Shown here piece by piece: positions 17,786 through 25,749 of a stretch of DNA of 64,000 bases. The translations under genes and the position numbers were made by a program. Origin of the DNA: Balneolaceae bacterium (GTDB lineage Bacteria; Bacteroidota; Rhodothermia; Balneolales; Balneolaceae); the NCBI GenBank assembly GCA_017795005.1, contig CP051242.1:2132976-2196975 (forward strand), in the 5' to 3' direction. How positions within the stretch are numbered: the stretch's first letter is position 1; each line of letters begins with the position of its first letter. The notes under the pieces were generated by a model. It did no database searches. It worked only from the letters and a program-made list of their open reading frames with translations, and was not told where the DNA came from.

Positions 17786-19258
17786 CTACCAGTCTCGTCC
17801 CCAACCCCAGTCATTATCAAACTCATCATCAAGAAGAGGTAAATTCTTTTGATGAAAGAGCCTAATTCCTGCTGTTAGTCCAACCCAAAAACGATACTGA
17901 CGTCCTTTTCTTGTGGGAGACCATAAACTATACCAGGTATAGTCGTTTGCCTCATCAACTCGTGTAACCTGCATATTCAAACTAGGACCACCATAAATTG
18001 ACATTCCATTGCCAAATCGGTTTCCCAATAAATACTTGTATGAATAGATTCGGTTTTTATTTCCAGACCAATCTCCTTCAAAATGCTGGTGCATACTAAA
18101 TTCCTGATTTACAAAAAGGGTAGTACTTTCGAAATTTTCGAAAGAATCCTGAATATTCTTTTCTAACCCTATTGCTAATCCAAGCCTATATACTTCACGA
18201 TCCAAAAGAGTATTATAGCCAAAAAGGAAAGAGTTATAGACTCTGTAAGTTCCGGTTGTTATCCCAAACTCTGTGAAACCAGCATCAGAGAAACGGACAT
18301 CAATATTTTTTCTGCCATTTCCATAAATACTTAAAAATCCAACAGGTACTCCCTGGAATTCTTTTGCAATATTGATAATACCGATTTGTAACCCTATTGC
18401 TTCTTCGGCTACGTTAATTCCAGCAAATTGAAGTCCTTGCATAGATTTTGCAAAATTACCAATTCCTGCTGCTGATAATCCTTCTATTTCTTTGCTAATA
18501 TTGAATCCTCCTGATGCAAGTAAACCACTTGCTCCATCCTTAGAATAGTTCATGAATCCGGATGCTAAAAGGCCTTCGATATAACCTCCCGAGATATTCG
18601 CTACTCCAGCAGCTTGTAATCCTGAAATTCCATCTTCTGCATAATTAAAACCCATTGTTGCCTGAAGACCTTCTACATTATCACCTGCATAGTTAAAGAG
18701 TGCAGCAGCTTGTAATCCTGAAATATCATAACCAGTATAGTTAAATAAACCAGCAGCTTGAAGCCCTTCAATATCTCTCTTACTTATATTGGCAATTCCA
18801 GCTGCCTGAAGTCCTGAAGAGCCTCTGTCAGAATAATTAACTCCTGCTGTAACCTGTATCCCTTCAAGCATGTCTTGCGAAATATTCCCCAATCCCGAAA
18901 TCTGGACGCCTGACATATCATCTTTAGAAAAATTTGCAATACCAGCGATATTTACCCCTGCCATATCTCCGCTAGTTGCATTAGCAAAACCGGCCAATTG
19001 GAATCCATAGGAGTAAAATTTAGTGTAGTTGAATAATGCTCCTATTTCATAACCGTCTAATGCGCCATGATATCCGCCAAGTAGATTTATGGAATATTTA
19101 GCAGAATATCCAAGTGTATTTACTCCGTTAGTACTCACTGGAGGGAAGAGAGTAACCCTCCATTTTCGATACCTTAATTCATCCTCATAGTCTTGTGCAT
19201 AAATAACAGATGAAAGAGTGAAGAGAAGCCCTAATAGCCCGAGAAATTTCTTTTGCAT
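17786..19258 (-). CDS. LA_2272-type surface repeat protein with 16-residue repeats
   Basis: A 490-residue secreted protein: signal peptide 1-21 (ending YAQ), then a long repeat region at residues ~69-312, then a C-terminal part (about 315-490) with beta-barrel-like alternation. The repeat unit is G-[LVF]-Q-x-[AST]-G-x-x-N-[IYF]-[ST]-x-x-[DG]-[IM]-[ES], for example GLQAAGIANISKRDIE. About eleven units are exactly 16 residues, followed by units of 15, 15, 14 and 14. The regular hydrophobic spacing suggests a solenoid of short beta strands on the cell surface. It matches what is known as the LA_2272 surface-repeat family, of unknown function. It is monocistronic or read before msrB, with a 91-base gap. 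Confidence 0.8.
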   Translation of the reverse strand: MQKKFLGLLGLLFTLSSVIYAQDYEDELRYRKWRVTLFPPVSTNGVNTLGYSAKYSINLLGGYHGALDGYEIGALFNYTKFYSYGFQLAGFANATSGDMAGVNIAGIANFSKDDMSGVQISGLGNISQDMLEGIQVTAGVNYSDRGSSGLQAAGIANISKRDIEGLQAAGLFNYTGYDISGLQAAALFNYAGDNVEGLQATMGFNYAEDGISGLQAAGVANISGGYIEGLLASGFMNYSKDGASGLLASGGFNISKEIEGLSAAGIGNFAKSMQGLQFAGINVAEEAIGLQIGIINIAKEFQGVPVGFLSIYGNGRKNIDVRFSDAGFTEFGITTGTYRVYNSFLFGYNTLLDREVYRLGLAIGLEKNIQDSFENFESTTLFVNQEFSMHQHFEGDWSGNKNRIYSYKYLLGNRFGNGMSIYGGPSLNMQVTRVDEANDYTWYSLWSPTRKGRQYRFWVGLTAGIRLFHQKNLPLLDDEFDNDWGWGRDW

Positions 19259-19277
19259 AGTGTAGAGTTTTTTTTCA

Positions 19278-19313
19278 CAAAATTAACTGACTCCACTACG
19301 AATTATTGATCAA
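19278..19313 (-). promoter_or_regulatory. Possible promoter of the 16-residue-repeat protein gene
   Basis: On the minus strand TAATTTTG (19285 to 19278) matches TAnnTTTG exactly, about 20 bases before the ATG. The nearest upstream TTG is 25 bases away, longer than the usual spacing, so the call is weak. Confidence 0.35.
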
Positions 19314-19332
19314 AAGTTTCAGCTAAAAATTC

Positions 19333-19857
19333 TCAGCTATTCTTTAATTCAGGGAATCTATCATCTAATGCTTCATTCCAAAATTGGACTTCGTTTACGC
19401 TTTCAAGAAGTTTTTCGTAATCGCCCTCAATTGTAATGGAACGAATTTGATCGCCTTGCACGATTTGATTTACAACACCTTGATCTTCTTCTGATTGAAC
19501 TGCTCCAAATACTGAATGCCTTCCATCTAACCATGGAGTAGGAACATGAGTGATAAAAAATTGGCTGCCATTAGTACCTGGACCTGCATTAGCCATCGAA
19601 AGCTTTCCGGGTTCATTGTGAATTAGTTCGGAATGGAATTCATCATCAAAAACGTAGCCGGGTCCTCCACGGCCATCACCATTTGGGCAACCACCTTGTA
19701 TCATGAAATCATTTATCACACGGTGGAATTGTAATCCATCGTAATATCCTCGGACCGAGAGGTTGACAAAGTTTGCTACCGTTTTAGGAACTTTGTCGTC
19801 AAAGAGGTTGATCTTAATTGTACCTTTATTTGTATCAATAGTTGCTTTAAGAGGCAT
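19333..19857 (-). CDS. Cyclophilin-type peptidyl-prolyl cis-trans isomerase
   Basis: A 174-residue cytoplasmic cyclophilin without signal peptide. Core motifs are [13 protein letters not shown], the loop [31 protein letters not shown] and [10 protein letters not shown], which include the catalytic Arg (FHRV), the Gln of MIQGG and the substrate-pocket residues of the SQFFIT segment. It is of normal PpiB length. The gene lies 2 bases after the PagL-like gene in the same direction, so the two may be cotranscribed, though they have no obvious common task. Confidence 0.95.
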   Translation of the reverse strand: MPLKATIDTNKGTIKINLFDDKVPKTVANFVNLSVRGYYDGLQFHRVINDFMIQGGCPNGDGRGGPGYVFDDEFHSELIHNEPGKLSMANAGPGTNGSQFFITHVPTPWLDGRHSVFGAVQSEEDQGVVNQIVQGDQIRSITIEGDYEKLLESVNEVQFWNEALDDRFPELKNS

Positions 19858-19859
19858 AT

Positions 19860-20462
19860 TTATAACGTTATGTGAGTAGTAAAAAAAATGAAGTTCGAAT
19901 CTATTCCGGGATTTTCTGTACCGGTTTGTGCGTTAGATATGTGATGAAATTTATAACCTGCTAAAAATGAAAGAGATTTATTTACTTTAAATATCAGTTC
20001 GGGAGAGAGCTCAAATGTATAATTTAACCTTCTTCCTTCATCTGTTGGAAACCTTTTTTCAACCCATATAAACCCGCCAGCTGTAGTAATTCCAAATAAA
20101 AAGTGATGATTTATATTTCTTTTAATTCCAAAACCAATTGGTGAAAACCCAAAACCTTTAACCTGATCTTTCATTCCTCTGTCATCTCTTTTTGAGTAAT
20201 TATAGTAGATATATGGGGTAACATTAATTAAGTAAAAAACCGGAGTCGAATTAAGTTGCCAATCAAGTTTTTTTCCATAAACCAATTGTAATGTGGTTGT
20301 TTGTGTAGATGGGGTTTTGCCTAAAAAAAGGACAGAGTTAGGGGAATATCCAACACTTAATCTTAAAAACCTGGCTTCGTTTATAATTTGACCTTCTTGT
20401 GCTTTTATCAATTGAGGTAACGCTGTCAATAAAATCAGAAATAGTACACCTTTTAAATTCAC
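19860..20462 (-). CDS. PagL-like acyloxyacyl hydrolase (lipid A 3-O-deacylase family)
   Basis: A 200-residue outer-membrane beta-barrel with a signal peptide (1-21, ending KAQ). The active-site segment is [18 protein letters not shown]. It supplies His174 and Ser176, spaced as in Pseudomonas PagL (H126, S128), and the acidic third residue is Asp188 where PagL has Glu140. This form (HxSNA...NPGIDSN) is common in Bacteroidota acyloxyacyl hydrolases. Barrel-like alternating strands make up most of the chain. Lipid A trimming is the expected activity by homology, but the Asp replacement leaves this open. Confidence 0.8.
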   Translation of the reverse strand: MNLKGVLFLILLTALPQLIKAQEGQIINEARFLRLSVGYSPNSVLFLGKTPSTQTTTLQLVYGKKLDWQLNSTPVFYLINVTPYIYYNYSKRDDRGMKDQVKGFGFSPIGFGIKRNINHHFLFGITTAGGFIWVEKRFPTDEGRRLNYTFELSPELIFKVNKSLSFLAGYKFHHISNAQTGTENPGIDSNFIFFTTHITL

Positions 20463-20489
20463 TTTATTTCTAAAATGTATTCCCTAAGT

Positions 20490-20825
20490 TTAAGATTTAG
20501 TTTTATTTACTTTTGCTTGTTGAAATAACGGAATAATCGAAAGAAACCAAATTATGATCCAAGCTCCAGTTAAATAATAATATCCTGAGAAGCCTAAAAT
20601 TAATATGGAAAGGAAGTAATTGATGTGGTAAAACCAATCAGGGACATTTGTTTTATTGGCTTTTGTTTGTAGAAAATTTATAAAAAAATAAAGGATTTTA
20701 CCCGTGAGCAAAATCCCAGTATAAATCCATACTATTATTAATAATACTTCATTTGAAGTGGTTACAAGACCAACAATAACCAAAAACGAAAAGATGTCTA
20801 AAAGAGCGTCTTTAGTCCAACTCAT
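20490..20825 (-). CDS. Hypothetical small membrane protein, 111 aa
   Basis: Not a recognised family. The chain has four strongly hydrophobic segments (about residues 9-23, 27-50, 67-83 and 87-102) and a basic C-terminus (QQAKVNKTKS), so the tail is probably cytoplasmic. It begins 5 bases after the cold-shock gene, and the two are probably cotranscribed, which could tie it to cold or membrane stress. That is inference from position only. Confidence 0.65.
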   Translation of the reverse strand: MSWTKDALLDIFSFLVIVGLVTTSNEVLLIIVWIYTGILLTGKILYFFINFLQTKANKTNVPDWFYHINYFLSILILGFSGYYYLTGAWIIIWFLSIIPLFQQAKVNKTKS

Positions 20826-20830
20826 TAAGA

Positions 20831-21076
20831 TTAGAACAAATCTGTATCATTTTCTTCGTTTTCAACAAGAGATACATCTCTTGCAAGGAGTCCTTTTTCA
20901 CCGTTATCTAATATAAACTCTACTTTTTCGCCGCGTTTTAATTTTTTAAAACCTTCAGAATTAATTTCTGAATAATGAACAAAAATCTCTTCTTCTTGAT
21001 CAGAGCTTATAAACCCATAACCTTTTATGTTATGGAACCACTTTACAGTACCTGTATGTTTTGAATTCGACGACAT
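20831..21076 (-). CDS. Cold-shock domain protein (CspA family)
   Basis: An 81-residue single-domain nucleic-acid-binding protein. RNP1 is KGYGFIS (residues 18-24) and RNP2 is EIFVHYSEI (30-38). The opening TGTVKWFHNIKG is standard, with His where Asn is usual. The C-terminal tail is acidic (VENEENDTDLF) and longer than in CspA. It binds single-stranded RNA or DNA and probably acts as an RNA chaperone. A possible promoter upstream (TATTTATG with a TTG 22 bases away) is one base off the -7 pattern. Confidence 0.92.
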   Translation of the reverse strand: MSSNSKHTGTVKWFHNIKGYGFISSDQEEEIFVHYSEINSEGFKKLKRGEKVEFILDNGEKGLLARDVSLVENEENDTDLF

Positions 21077-21172
21077 AATATTAATCCTTATTTACTGACC
21101 CGATTAAGCAAGTACATAAATAAAGCGTTAATTCTACATGTTATCAAGTTAAAAATGCTCTATTTGAAAATA

Positions 21173-21757
21173 TTATCGCACATATAAATCAGTAACCCAA
21201 ACAATGGTATTGTTAAGATATTGATTGTTTCTTTTTTTAAGCTCTGATTTCCAGGGATACTTATCTTCAAACTCTACATCAACAACAAAACCTTCAATTT
21301 GAATAATATTACCTTCTCTAAGTCCCTTAACCTTTTTATCTATTTCCTCTGTAGAAGCCATAATATGCCAAAGGTTAATTTGTTCGAATACCTCATTCAA
21401 TGGAATAGGAGGTTTTGAGTAACCAAGATCAAAATACCTGTCTTCTAATTTAAATCTGATATGATCAATATTTCGTTCATCAGACATTGCTTTCCACCCA
21501 ACAAGAATATCAACGGGAGAATATTGTGCTTTACCGTCAAAAAAATACCTTTTTTTCTCTAGTACTCTTACTTCTCCTGATATTTTTCTTTGAGGTATTA
21601 TGGTTGTAGTTTTAAAACTAAATGGTTTCTCCCAACCTATTCTCTCTATATCAGGTTTATTTGGAGCTAGTTCTCCTGGTCCATGATGAACTGGAAAAAC
21701 TGACCATAAATAAAAACCTGAAAATGCTACTATACCTAGCAGTATAAACCTCAGCAT
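21173..21757 (-). CDS. Hypothetical membrane-anchored protein, 194 aa
   Basis: An N-terminal hydrophobic helix (residues 3-20) anchors a soluble domain that is probably periplasmic. The segment KAQYSPVDILVGWKAMSDE, together with HIMASTEEI and VKGLREGNIIQIEGFVV, resembles a family of short uncharacterised proteins in proteobacteria that carry YSPVDLxxGWGPMSD. The later part (GNIIQIEGFVVDVE) looks like a small OB-like beta element. No function is known. It is separated from the cold-shock gene by about 97 bases and from the next minus-strand gene by 68. Confidence 0.65.
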   Translation of the reverse strand: MLRFILLGIVAFSGFYLWSVFPVHHGPGELAPNKPDIERIGWEKPFSFKTTTIIPQRKISGEVRVLEKKRYFFDGKAQYSPVDILVGWKAMSDERNIDHIRFKLEDRYFDLGYSKPPIPLNEVFEQINLWHIMASTEEIDKKVKGLREGNIIQIEGFVVDVEFEDKYPWKSELKKRNNQYLNNTIVWVTDLYVR

Positions 21758-21825
21758 CGGCGTCTCCTTTTTTCCTACAGGAGTTAATTAAAACAGATAA
21801 TGTTACATCATCTGGAAATAGTTTT

Positions 21826-22323
21826 TTAAGATTTTAAACTATTCGTAAACGTAAATATAAAATCTTCAAGGTCTTCTACATAAAAATTATTTATAGCTTT
21901 TGTGCCATCAAATGCAAAAATATCTTCAAAGCCAATTTCAGATTTGGTCTTATAAGAAAATGAGAGTTTACCATTGGTGAAATTAATACCGCTTATATCT
22001 TCGATTTTATATTCAATACGATTACTTGTGAGATAAGAAACGGATCCAGTAATAAATTTACCTTCTGAATCCTCAAAGTTCTGAGTATTAACTTCGTTTT
22101 GAATTTTAAAGTTTTGATTAGCAGCACTTAAAGCATTTTCGCTAAAAATCATATACACTGAATCTTTCGTCAAGCCCAATTTAACTTCATTAAATTTATC
22201 TGTAATCTCAAGAATTGGGTCGGTTTTATCAGGAGCATTTCCTGTTATGGTATTTGCAAAAGATGCTTTTGAGAAGAAAAGAAAAGCAAATAAAATTGAG
22301 GAGTATACCAAAGACTTTTTCAT
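21826..22323 (-). CDS. Hypothetical secreted protein, 165 aa
   Basis: A signal peptide (residues 1-23, ending SFA-NT) is followed by a small beta-rich domain. The strand series (VKLGLTKDSVYMIF, NRIEYKIEDISGINFTNGKL in part, LSFSYKTK) and a final helix (VEDLEDFIFTFTNSL) suggest a PH-like fold, but no family could be named. It is divergent from the histidine-kinase gene across 130 bases. Confidence 0.65.
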   Translation of the reverse strand: MKKSLVYSSILFAFLFFSKASFANTITGNAPDKTDPILEITDKFNEVKLGLTKDSVYMIFSENALSAANQNFKIQNEVNTQNFEDSEGKFITGSVSYLTSNRIEYKIEDISGINFTNGKLSFSYKTKSEIGFEDIFAFDGTKAINNFYVEDLEDFIFTFTNSLKS

Positions 22324-22453
22324 AGCAAATACATTTTCAAACTAACAATGTTAAAAGTATCTTATGTATGACGTTTTTAATATGAATTTAGTTTCAAGGT
22401 AATAAAAGATTCTCTAGATTATTTAAAAATGCTTAAGGTGAATAATTAACATA

Positions 22454-23608
22454 ATGCAATTCCAGATAAATCCCTCCGAGTTCCTACTACTTATTGTAGA
22501 TGATACTGAGGCGAATATTAAATTATTATCTCATGTTTTAAGAGATGCAGGTTTTACGCCGATAGTTGCATTCAATGGAACTGACGCAATCGAACTTATC
22601 AGATCGAGACGTCCTGATTTAGTGCTCCTTGATATAATGATGCCTGATATGACAGGCTACGAGGTATGCAAAATCATAAATGATGATGACGAATTAAAAT
22701 CTACACCGATCATTTTTTTAAGTGCTTTATCAGAAACAAGTGATAAAGTGGAAGGATTTGAAGTCGGTGGTGTTGATTATATCACTAAACCTTACCAAAA
22801 AGATGAAGTTCTTGCCCGTATTCGTACTCACTTATTTCTAAATAAATTACAAAAGGAAAGAGAAGAAAGAATCGATATTCTAAGAAATAGAGAAATAGAA
22901 CTTCAGGAATTAAATGAAAAGAAGGATCAACTTGTACGAATTGTAAGTCATGATATAAAGAATCCCCTTACTGGAATCGTAGGATTAGCAAATTTGATTA
23001 AAGAAAACCCGGGTTTTTCATCGGAAGATATAAACCGAATGCTTACAGCCATGGAAAAGAGTGGAAAAAAACTGATGGACATGGTTGAAAAAGTATTGGA
23101 TGATGAAAATAATTCGAATTCTAAAGAATCATTAAAACTAACGGAAGGGTACCTAAAGGATTTGGTAGAAAAAGTTATTTCTGTAAATAAGCCTAAGGCT
23201 ATTTTAAAGAATATAAACCTCGAACTTGAAGAAAACATTAAGGCGAGCAAAGCTTCTCTTGATCAAACTAAAATTGAAATAGCATTAAATAATTTAGTAT
23301 CAAACGCTCTAAAATTTACTTTAAAAGATGGTACTGTAACCTTATCTGTTAAATCAAATACAGATAAAATTTTATTTGAAGTAAAAGACAATGGTATTGG
23401 GATTTCACCAAATATTATTCCACATCTGTTCGATAATGAAAAAAATAAAAAAGGGATTTCTAAACTTGGTACTGAAGGTGAAATTGGTACCGGCTTGGGT
23501 TTAGACGTTGTTCAAAAATATGTTAATATGCACGAAGGTAAAGTGTGGGTAGAATCTGAAGAACAAGTTGGAACAACTTTCTACATAGAGCTACCTTCTA
23601 AATCTTAG
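22454..23608 (+). CDS. Response regulator-histidine kinase hybrid, soluble
   Basis: A 384-residue cytoplasmic signalling protein: receiver domain (1-125; acidic pocket D16-D17, phospho-acceptor D60 in LVLLDIMMPD, conserved K112), a short coiled coil (130-160), a HisKA domain with phosphorylated His166 (VSHDIKNPLTG), and a HATPase domain with N box (LNNLVSNALKFT), G1 (VKDNGIGIS) and G2 (GEIGTGLGLDVV). There is no sensor or membrane segment, so its input must come by phosphotransfer to the receiver or by partner binding. It starts a same-strand run leading into the Pel-like genes, with only 12 bases to the next gene, and is the best candidate for control of that locus. Confidence 0.92.
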   Translation: MQFQINPSEFLLLIVDDTEANIKLLSHVLRDAGFTPIVAFNGTDAIELIRSRRPDLVLLDIMMPDMTGYEVCKIINDDDELKSTPIIFLSALSETSDKVEGFEVGGVDYITKPYQKDEVLARIRTHLFLNKLQKEREERIDILRNREIELQELNEKKDQLVRIVSHDIKNPLTGIVGLANLIKENPGFSSEDINRMLTAMEKSGKKLMDMVEKVLDDENNSNSKESLKLTEGYLKDLVEKVISVNKPKAILKNINLELEENIKASKASLDQTKIEIALNNLVSNALKFTLKDGTVTLSVKSNTDKILFEVKDNGIGISPNIIPHLFDNEKNKKGISKLGTEGEIGTGLGLDVVQKYVNMHEGKVWVESEEQVGTTFYIELPSKS

Positions 23609-23620
23609 AATTATTTATAA

Positions 23621-24556
23621 ATGAAGTATACTGTTCTGGTCATTGATGATGACGAACCAATCCATTTTATGACAAAGAATTTACTTGGTAGTGAATTCGA
23701 TTTGGTACATGCAAAAAATGCTCAGGAAGCAATTGATGTACTTTCAAATACAAAAATTAACCTCATTCTATCTGATATTCATATGCCAGGTTTAACTGGC
23801 TTAGAATTGCTTGAATCTTTACGTCAGGATACAGAGAAAAAGAAAATCCCTGTATTAATTATGACAAACCTTCCAACCGTAGAAAAAGAAAAGAAGGCAT
23901 TGGATTTAGGAGCAGCAGATTTTATAAAAAAAGAACTTTTCACATCAGATAGGGAACGCATTCTTGAGGTTGTAAGAATGAAACTGGTTACCGATATCGA
24001 TGTAAGTGATTTAGAAGATGGTCTGGCGGATAACAAAAACAAACTTGTTATGAGACTTATGGAAAGCGCACTTGCAGGCTCATTCAAAGATACTGTTGAT
24101 GTTCTTTGCTCAGAACTCTTAGCTATTTTAGATTCTAATTTCCTTGGTTTTTGGATTATTGATGGTGATAATGCAGAGCTTTTACATTTTTACGGAGATA
24201 AAAAACCTGACCAACATGACCTGGAGATACTTACTTCAGAGCAATCCTTCAAACACTTACAAGAAACACAGTATCCATATCTTTGTAATCATATCTATAA
24301 TGATGAACTTGGTTTTTTTACTCATTTTTCGAAAGACCAAAAACTTTCAGCCGAAATTGCAGTTCCTTTATTCTCGATAAATGAAAAGAATCTATTGATG
24401 AATAATCTTAAGGTGCCTGAAAAATCCTCAATGTTTGGAGTTATGATCATCAAGCGCTCTGTACTTTTTTCATCAAATGAATTTACGCTTATTTCGAGGT
24501 TGATCACTCAAACGGGATCGATTTTATGGCGTTTATTTAAAAAGAACGCAGGTTAG
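23621..24556 (+). CDS. Response regulator with C-terminal GAF-like domain
   Basis: A 311-residue protein with a receiver (1-125; acidic pocket D9-D11, phospho-acceptor D52 in LILSDIHMPG) and a C-terminal domain of about 165 residues (about 140-305). The latter has the GAF-like order helix, strands (FLGFWIIDGDNAELLHFYG), a long loop, strands (SAEIAVPLF, FGVMIIKRS) and a final helix (FTLISRLITQTGSIL). There is no DNA-binding, GGDEF or EAL domain, so the output is probably protein contact. It follows the hybrid kinase by 12 bases and precedes the first glycosyltransferase by 11. It is a likely partner of that kinase. Confidence 0.85.
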   Translation: MKYTVLVIDDDEPIHFMTKNLLGSEFDLVHAKNAQEAIDVLSNTKINLILSDIHMPGLTGLELLESLRQDTEKKKIPVLIMTNLPTVEKEKKALDLGAADFIKKELFTSDRERILEVVRMKLVTDIDVSDLEDGLADNKNKLVMRLMESALAGSFKDTVDVLCSELLAILDSNFLGFWIIDGDNAELLHFYGDKKPDQHDLEILTSEQSFKHLQETQYPYLCNHIYNDELGFFTHFSKDQKLSAEIAVPLFSINEKNLLMNNLKVPEKSSMFGVMIIKRSVLFSSNEFTLISRLITQTGSILWRLFKKNAG

Positions 24557-24557
24557 C

Positions 24558-24563
24558 AGGAGG
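24558..24563 (+). promoter_or_regulatory. Strong Shine-Dalgarno fixing a TTG start
   Basis: AGGAGG lies 4 bases before the TTG at 24568. In this AT-rich genome such a full motif is uncommon, and it supports the non-ATG start of the first glycosyltransferase gene. Confidence 0.7.
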
Positions 24564-24567
24564 TCAA

Positions 24568-25749
24568 TTGAACGTTTTGCTTGTAATTGAAGGCACATAC
24601 CCGTGGTATCGTGGTGGGGTTAGTGAATGGGTCTATCAATATATAAGGAATTGCAATGGCTTTACTTTTTCAATTTTACAAATCGCTACAGATACTTTTA
24701 TTTCTTTAGAACCTGAACAAGCTTTATATCCAGTTCCAAATAATGTGAGTTCTTTCAATCGTATTTCACCTCCGGAATTAAACGGGAACTGGAGTTCTTC
24801 ACTTGAAGATTGGTATCAAAATTATGAAGTTGAACTAAGTAAACTTTATGATGCCGACTTAGTCCATGTAACCAATACTGGTTTTGCCGGTTGGCTTGGG
24901 ACCAGAATTTCTGATAGCACAAATCTGCCGTTAGTACTCACTGAGCATGCTGTGTATTGGCTTGAAGTTGAAATGGGAGCTGTTGCACTGGAATGCGGAT
25001 ATAAGATTCCAGAAAACCGAAAAGGCAAGATTGAGATTGTTACACTATTTAAGAATATCGCTGAAGAGGTTTATCAAAAAGCGAGTGATGTAGTAACTGT
25101 CTCCGAATGTAATATTCCTCTTCAAGTGCAGCTAGGTGCATTAAGAGTAAATTATATTCCAAATGGGATTCCTGAGAAATGGATTAATCCAAAGGAATCA
25201 TCTTCTGAAATTCCTGTAATTGGATGGGTTGGAAGATGTGCGGAAATGAAAAACCCACTGCAGTTTTTTGAATTAATAGAAGAATTTGAAAGCCAGAATT
25301 TCAGAAGTAAATTCCTGATGCTTTTAAGTGATGCTGGTGAAAAGGAGTTAGAAAAAAAGGTTAAAGAACAAGCACATAAATATCCAAAACTAACTATTGT
25401 TTGGGATCAACCAGCGGAAGCATATTTCAGTAAAATGGACATGCTGATTATTACTAGTCATAATGAATCACAACCACTTGTGATGTTTGAAGCCCTAGCA
25501 AAAAAGGTATTACCGGTGGGTAGAGAAGTGGGTGATTTGAATAACAAATATGGACTCACTTTCCCTTCTGATATTTCAAATTCTGAGTTGTGTAAAGAGT
25601 TAGTTCTTTTTTGGAATAATGAAAATGAAAGAAATCAATATATAAACGAAAGATTTGAAAAAGTTAAAACTGCTCATACCTGGGAGATAATTTTCTCTTC
25701 TTATCAAGACCTTTTGAGTAATACTATTAATAGTTATTCTATTATTTAA
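24568..25749 (+). CDS. GT4 glycosyltransferase, PelF-like (first copy)
   Basis: A 393-residue cytoplasmic retaining glycosyltransferase starting at TTG. The N-terminal acceptor half begins LLVIEGTYPWYRGGVSEWV, the PelF-type opening (EGTYP-x4-GGVS-x-W), and has LVLTEHAVYW where PelF has a TDHG/TEHG-Y motif. The donor half has the hinge YIPNGI, then GWVGRCAEMKNP, and the GT4 acidic motif in ESQPLVMFE (E-x7-E). It is shorter than PelF (~500 aa), mainly in the region after residue 90. Its last base overlaps the ATG of the second glycosyltransferase (TAATG), implying coupled translation. The pair may form the polymerising unit of a Pel-like polysaccharide; the sugar donor is not certain. Confidence 0.82.
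   Translation: MNVLLVIEGTYPWYRGGVSEWVYQYIRNCNGFTFSILQIATDTFISLEPEQALYPVPNNVSSFNRISPPELNGNWSSSLEDWYQNYEVELSKLYDADLVHVTNTGFAGWLGTRISDSTNLPLVLTEHAVYWLEVEMGAVALECGYKIPENRKGKIEIVTLFKNIAEEVYQKASDVVTVSECNIPLQVQLGALRVNYIPNGIPEKWINPKESSSEIPVIGWVGRCAEMKNPLQFFELIEEFESQNFRSKFLMLLSDAGEKELEKKVKEQAHKYPKLTIVWDQPAEAYFSKMDMLIITSHNESQPLVMFEALAKKVLPVGREVGDLNNKYGLTFPSDISNSELCKELVLFWNNENERNQYINERFEKVKTAHTWEIIFSSYQDLLSNTINSYSII

Noticed and set aside
17694-17832. Longer N-terminus for MsrB
   Set aside because: It would overlap the repeat-protein gene and push the signal sequence 46 residues inside.
18350-19060. Regular short repeats that could suggest a CRISPR or tandem DNA array
   Set aside because: The repeats are 48-base units in frame with a coding sequence and vary at the DNA level; they encode the 16-residue protein repeats.
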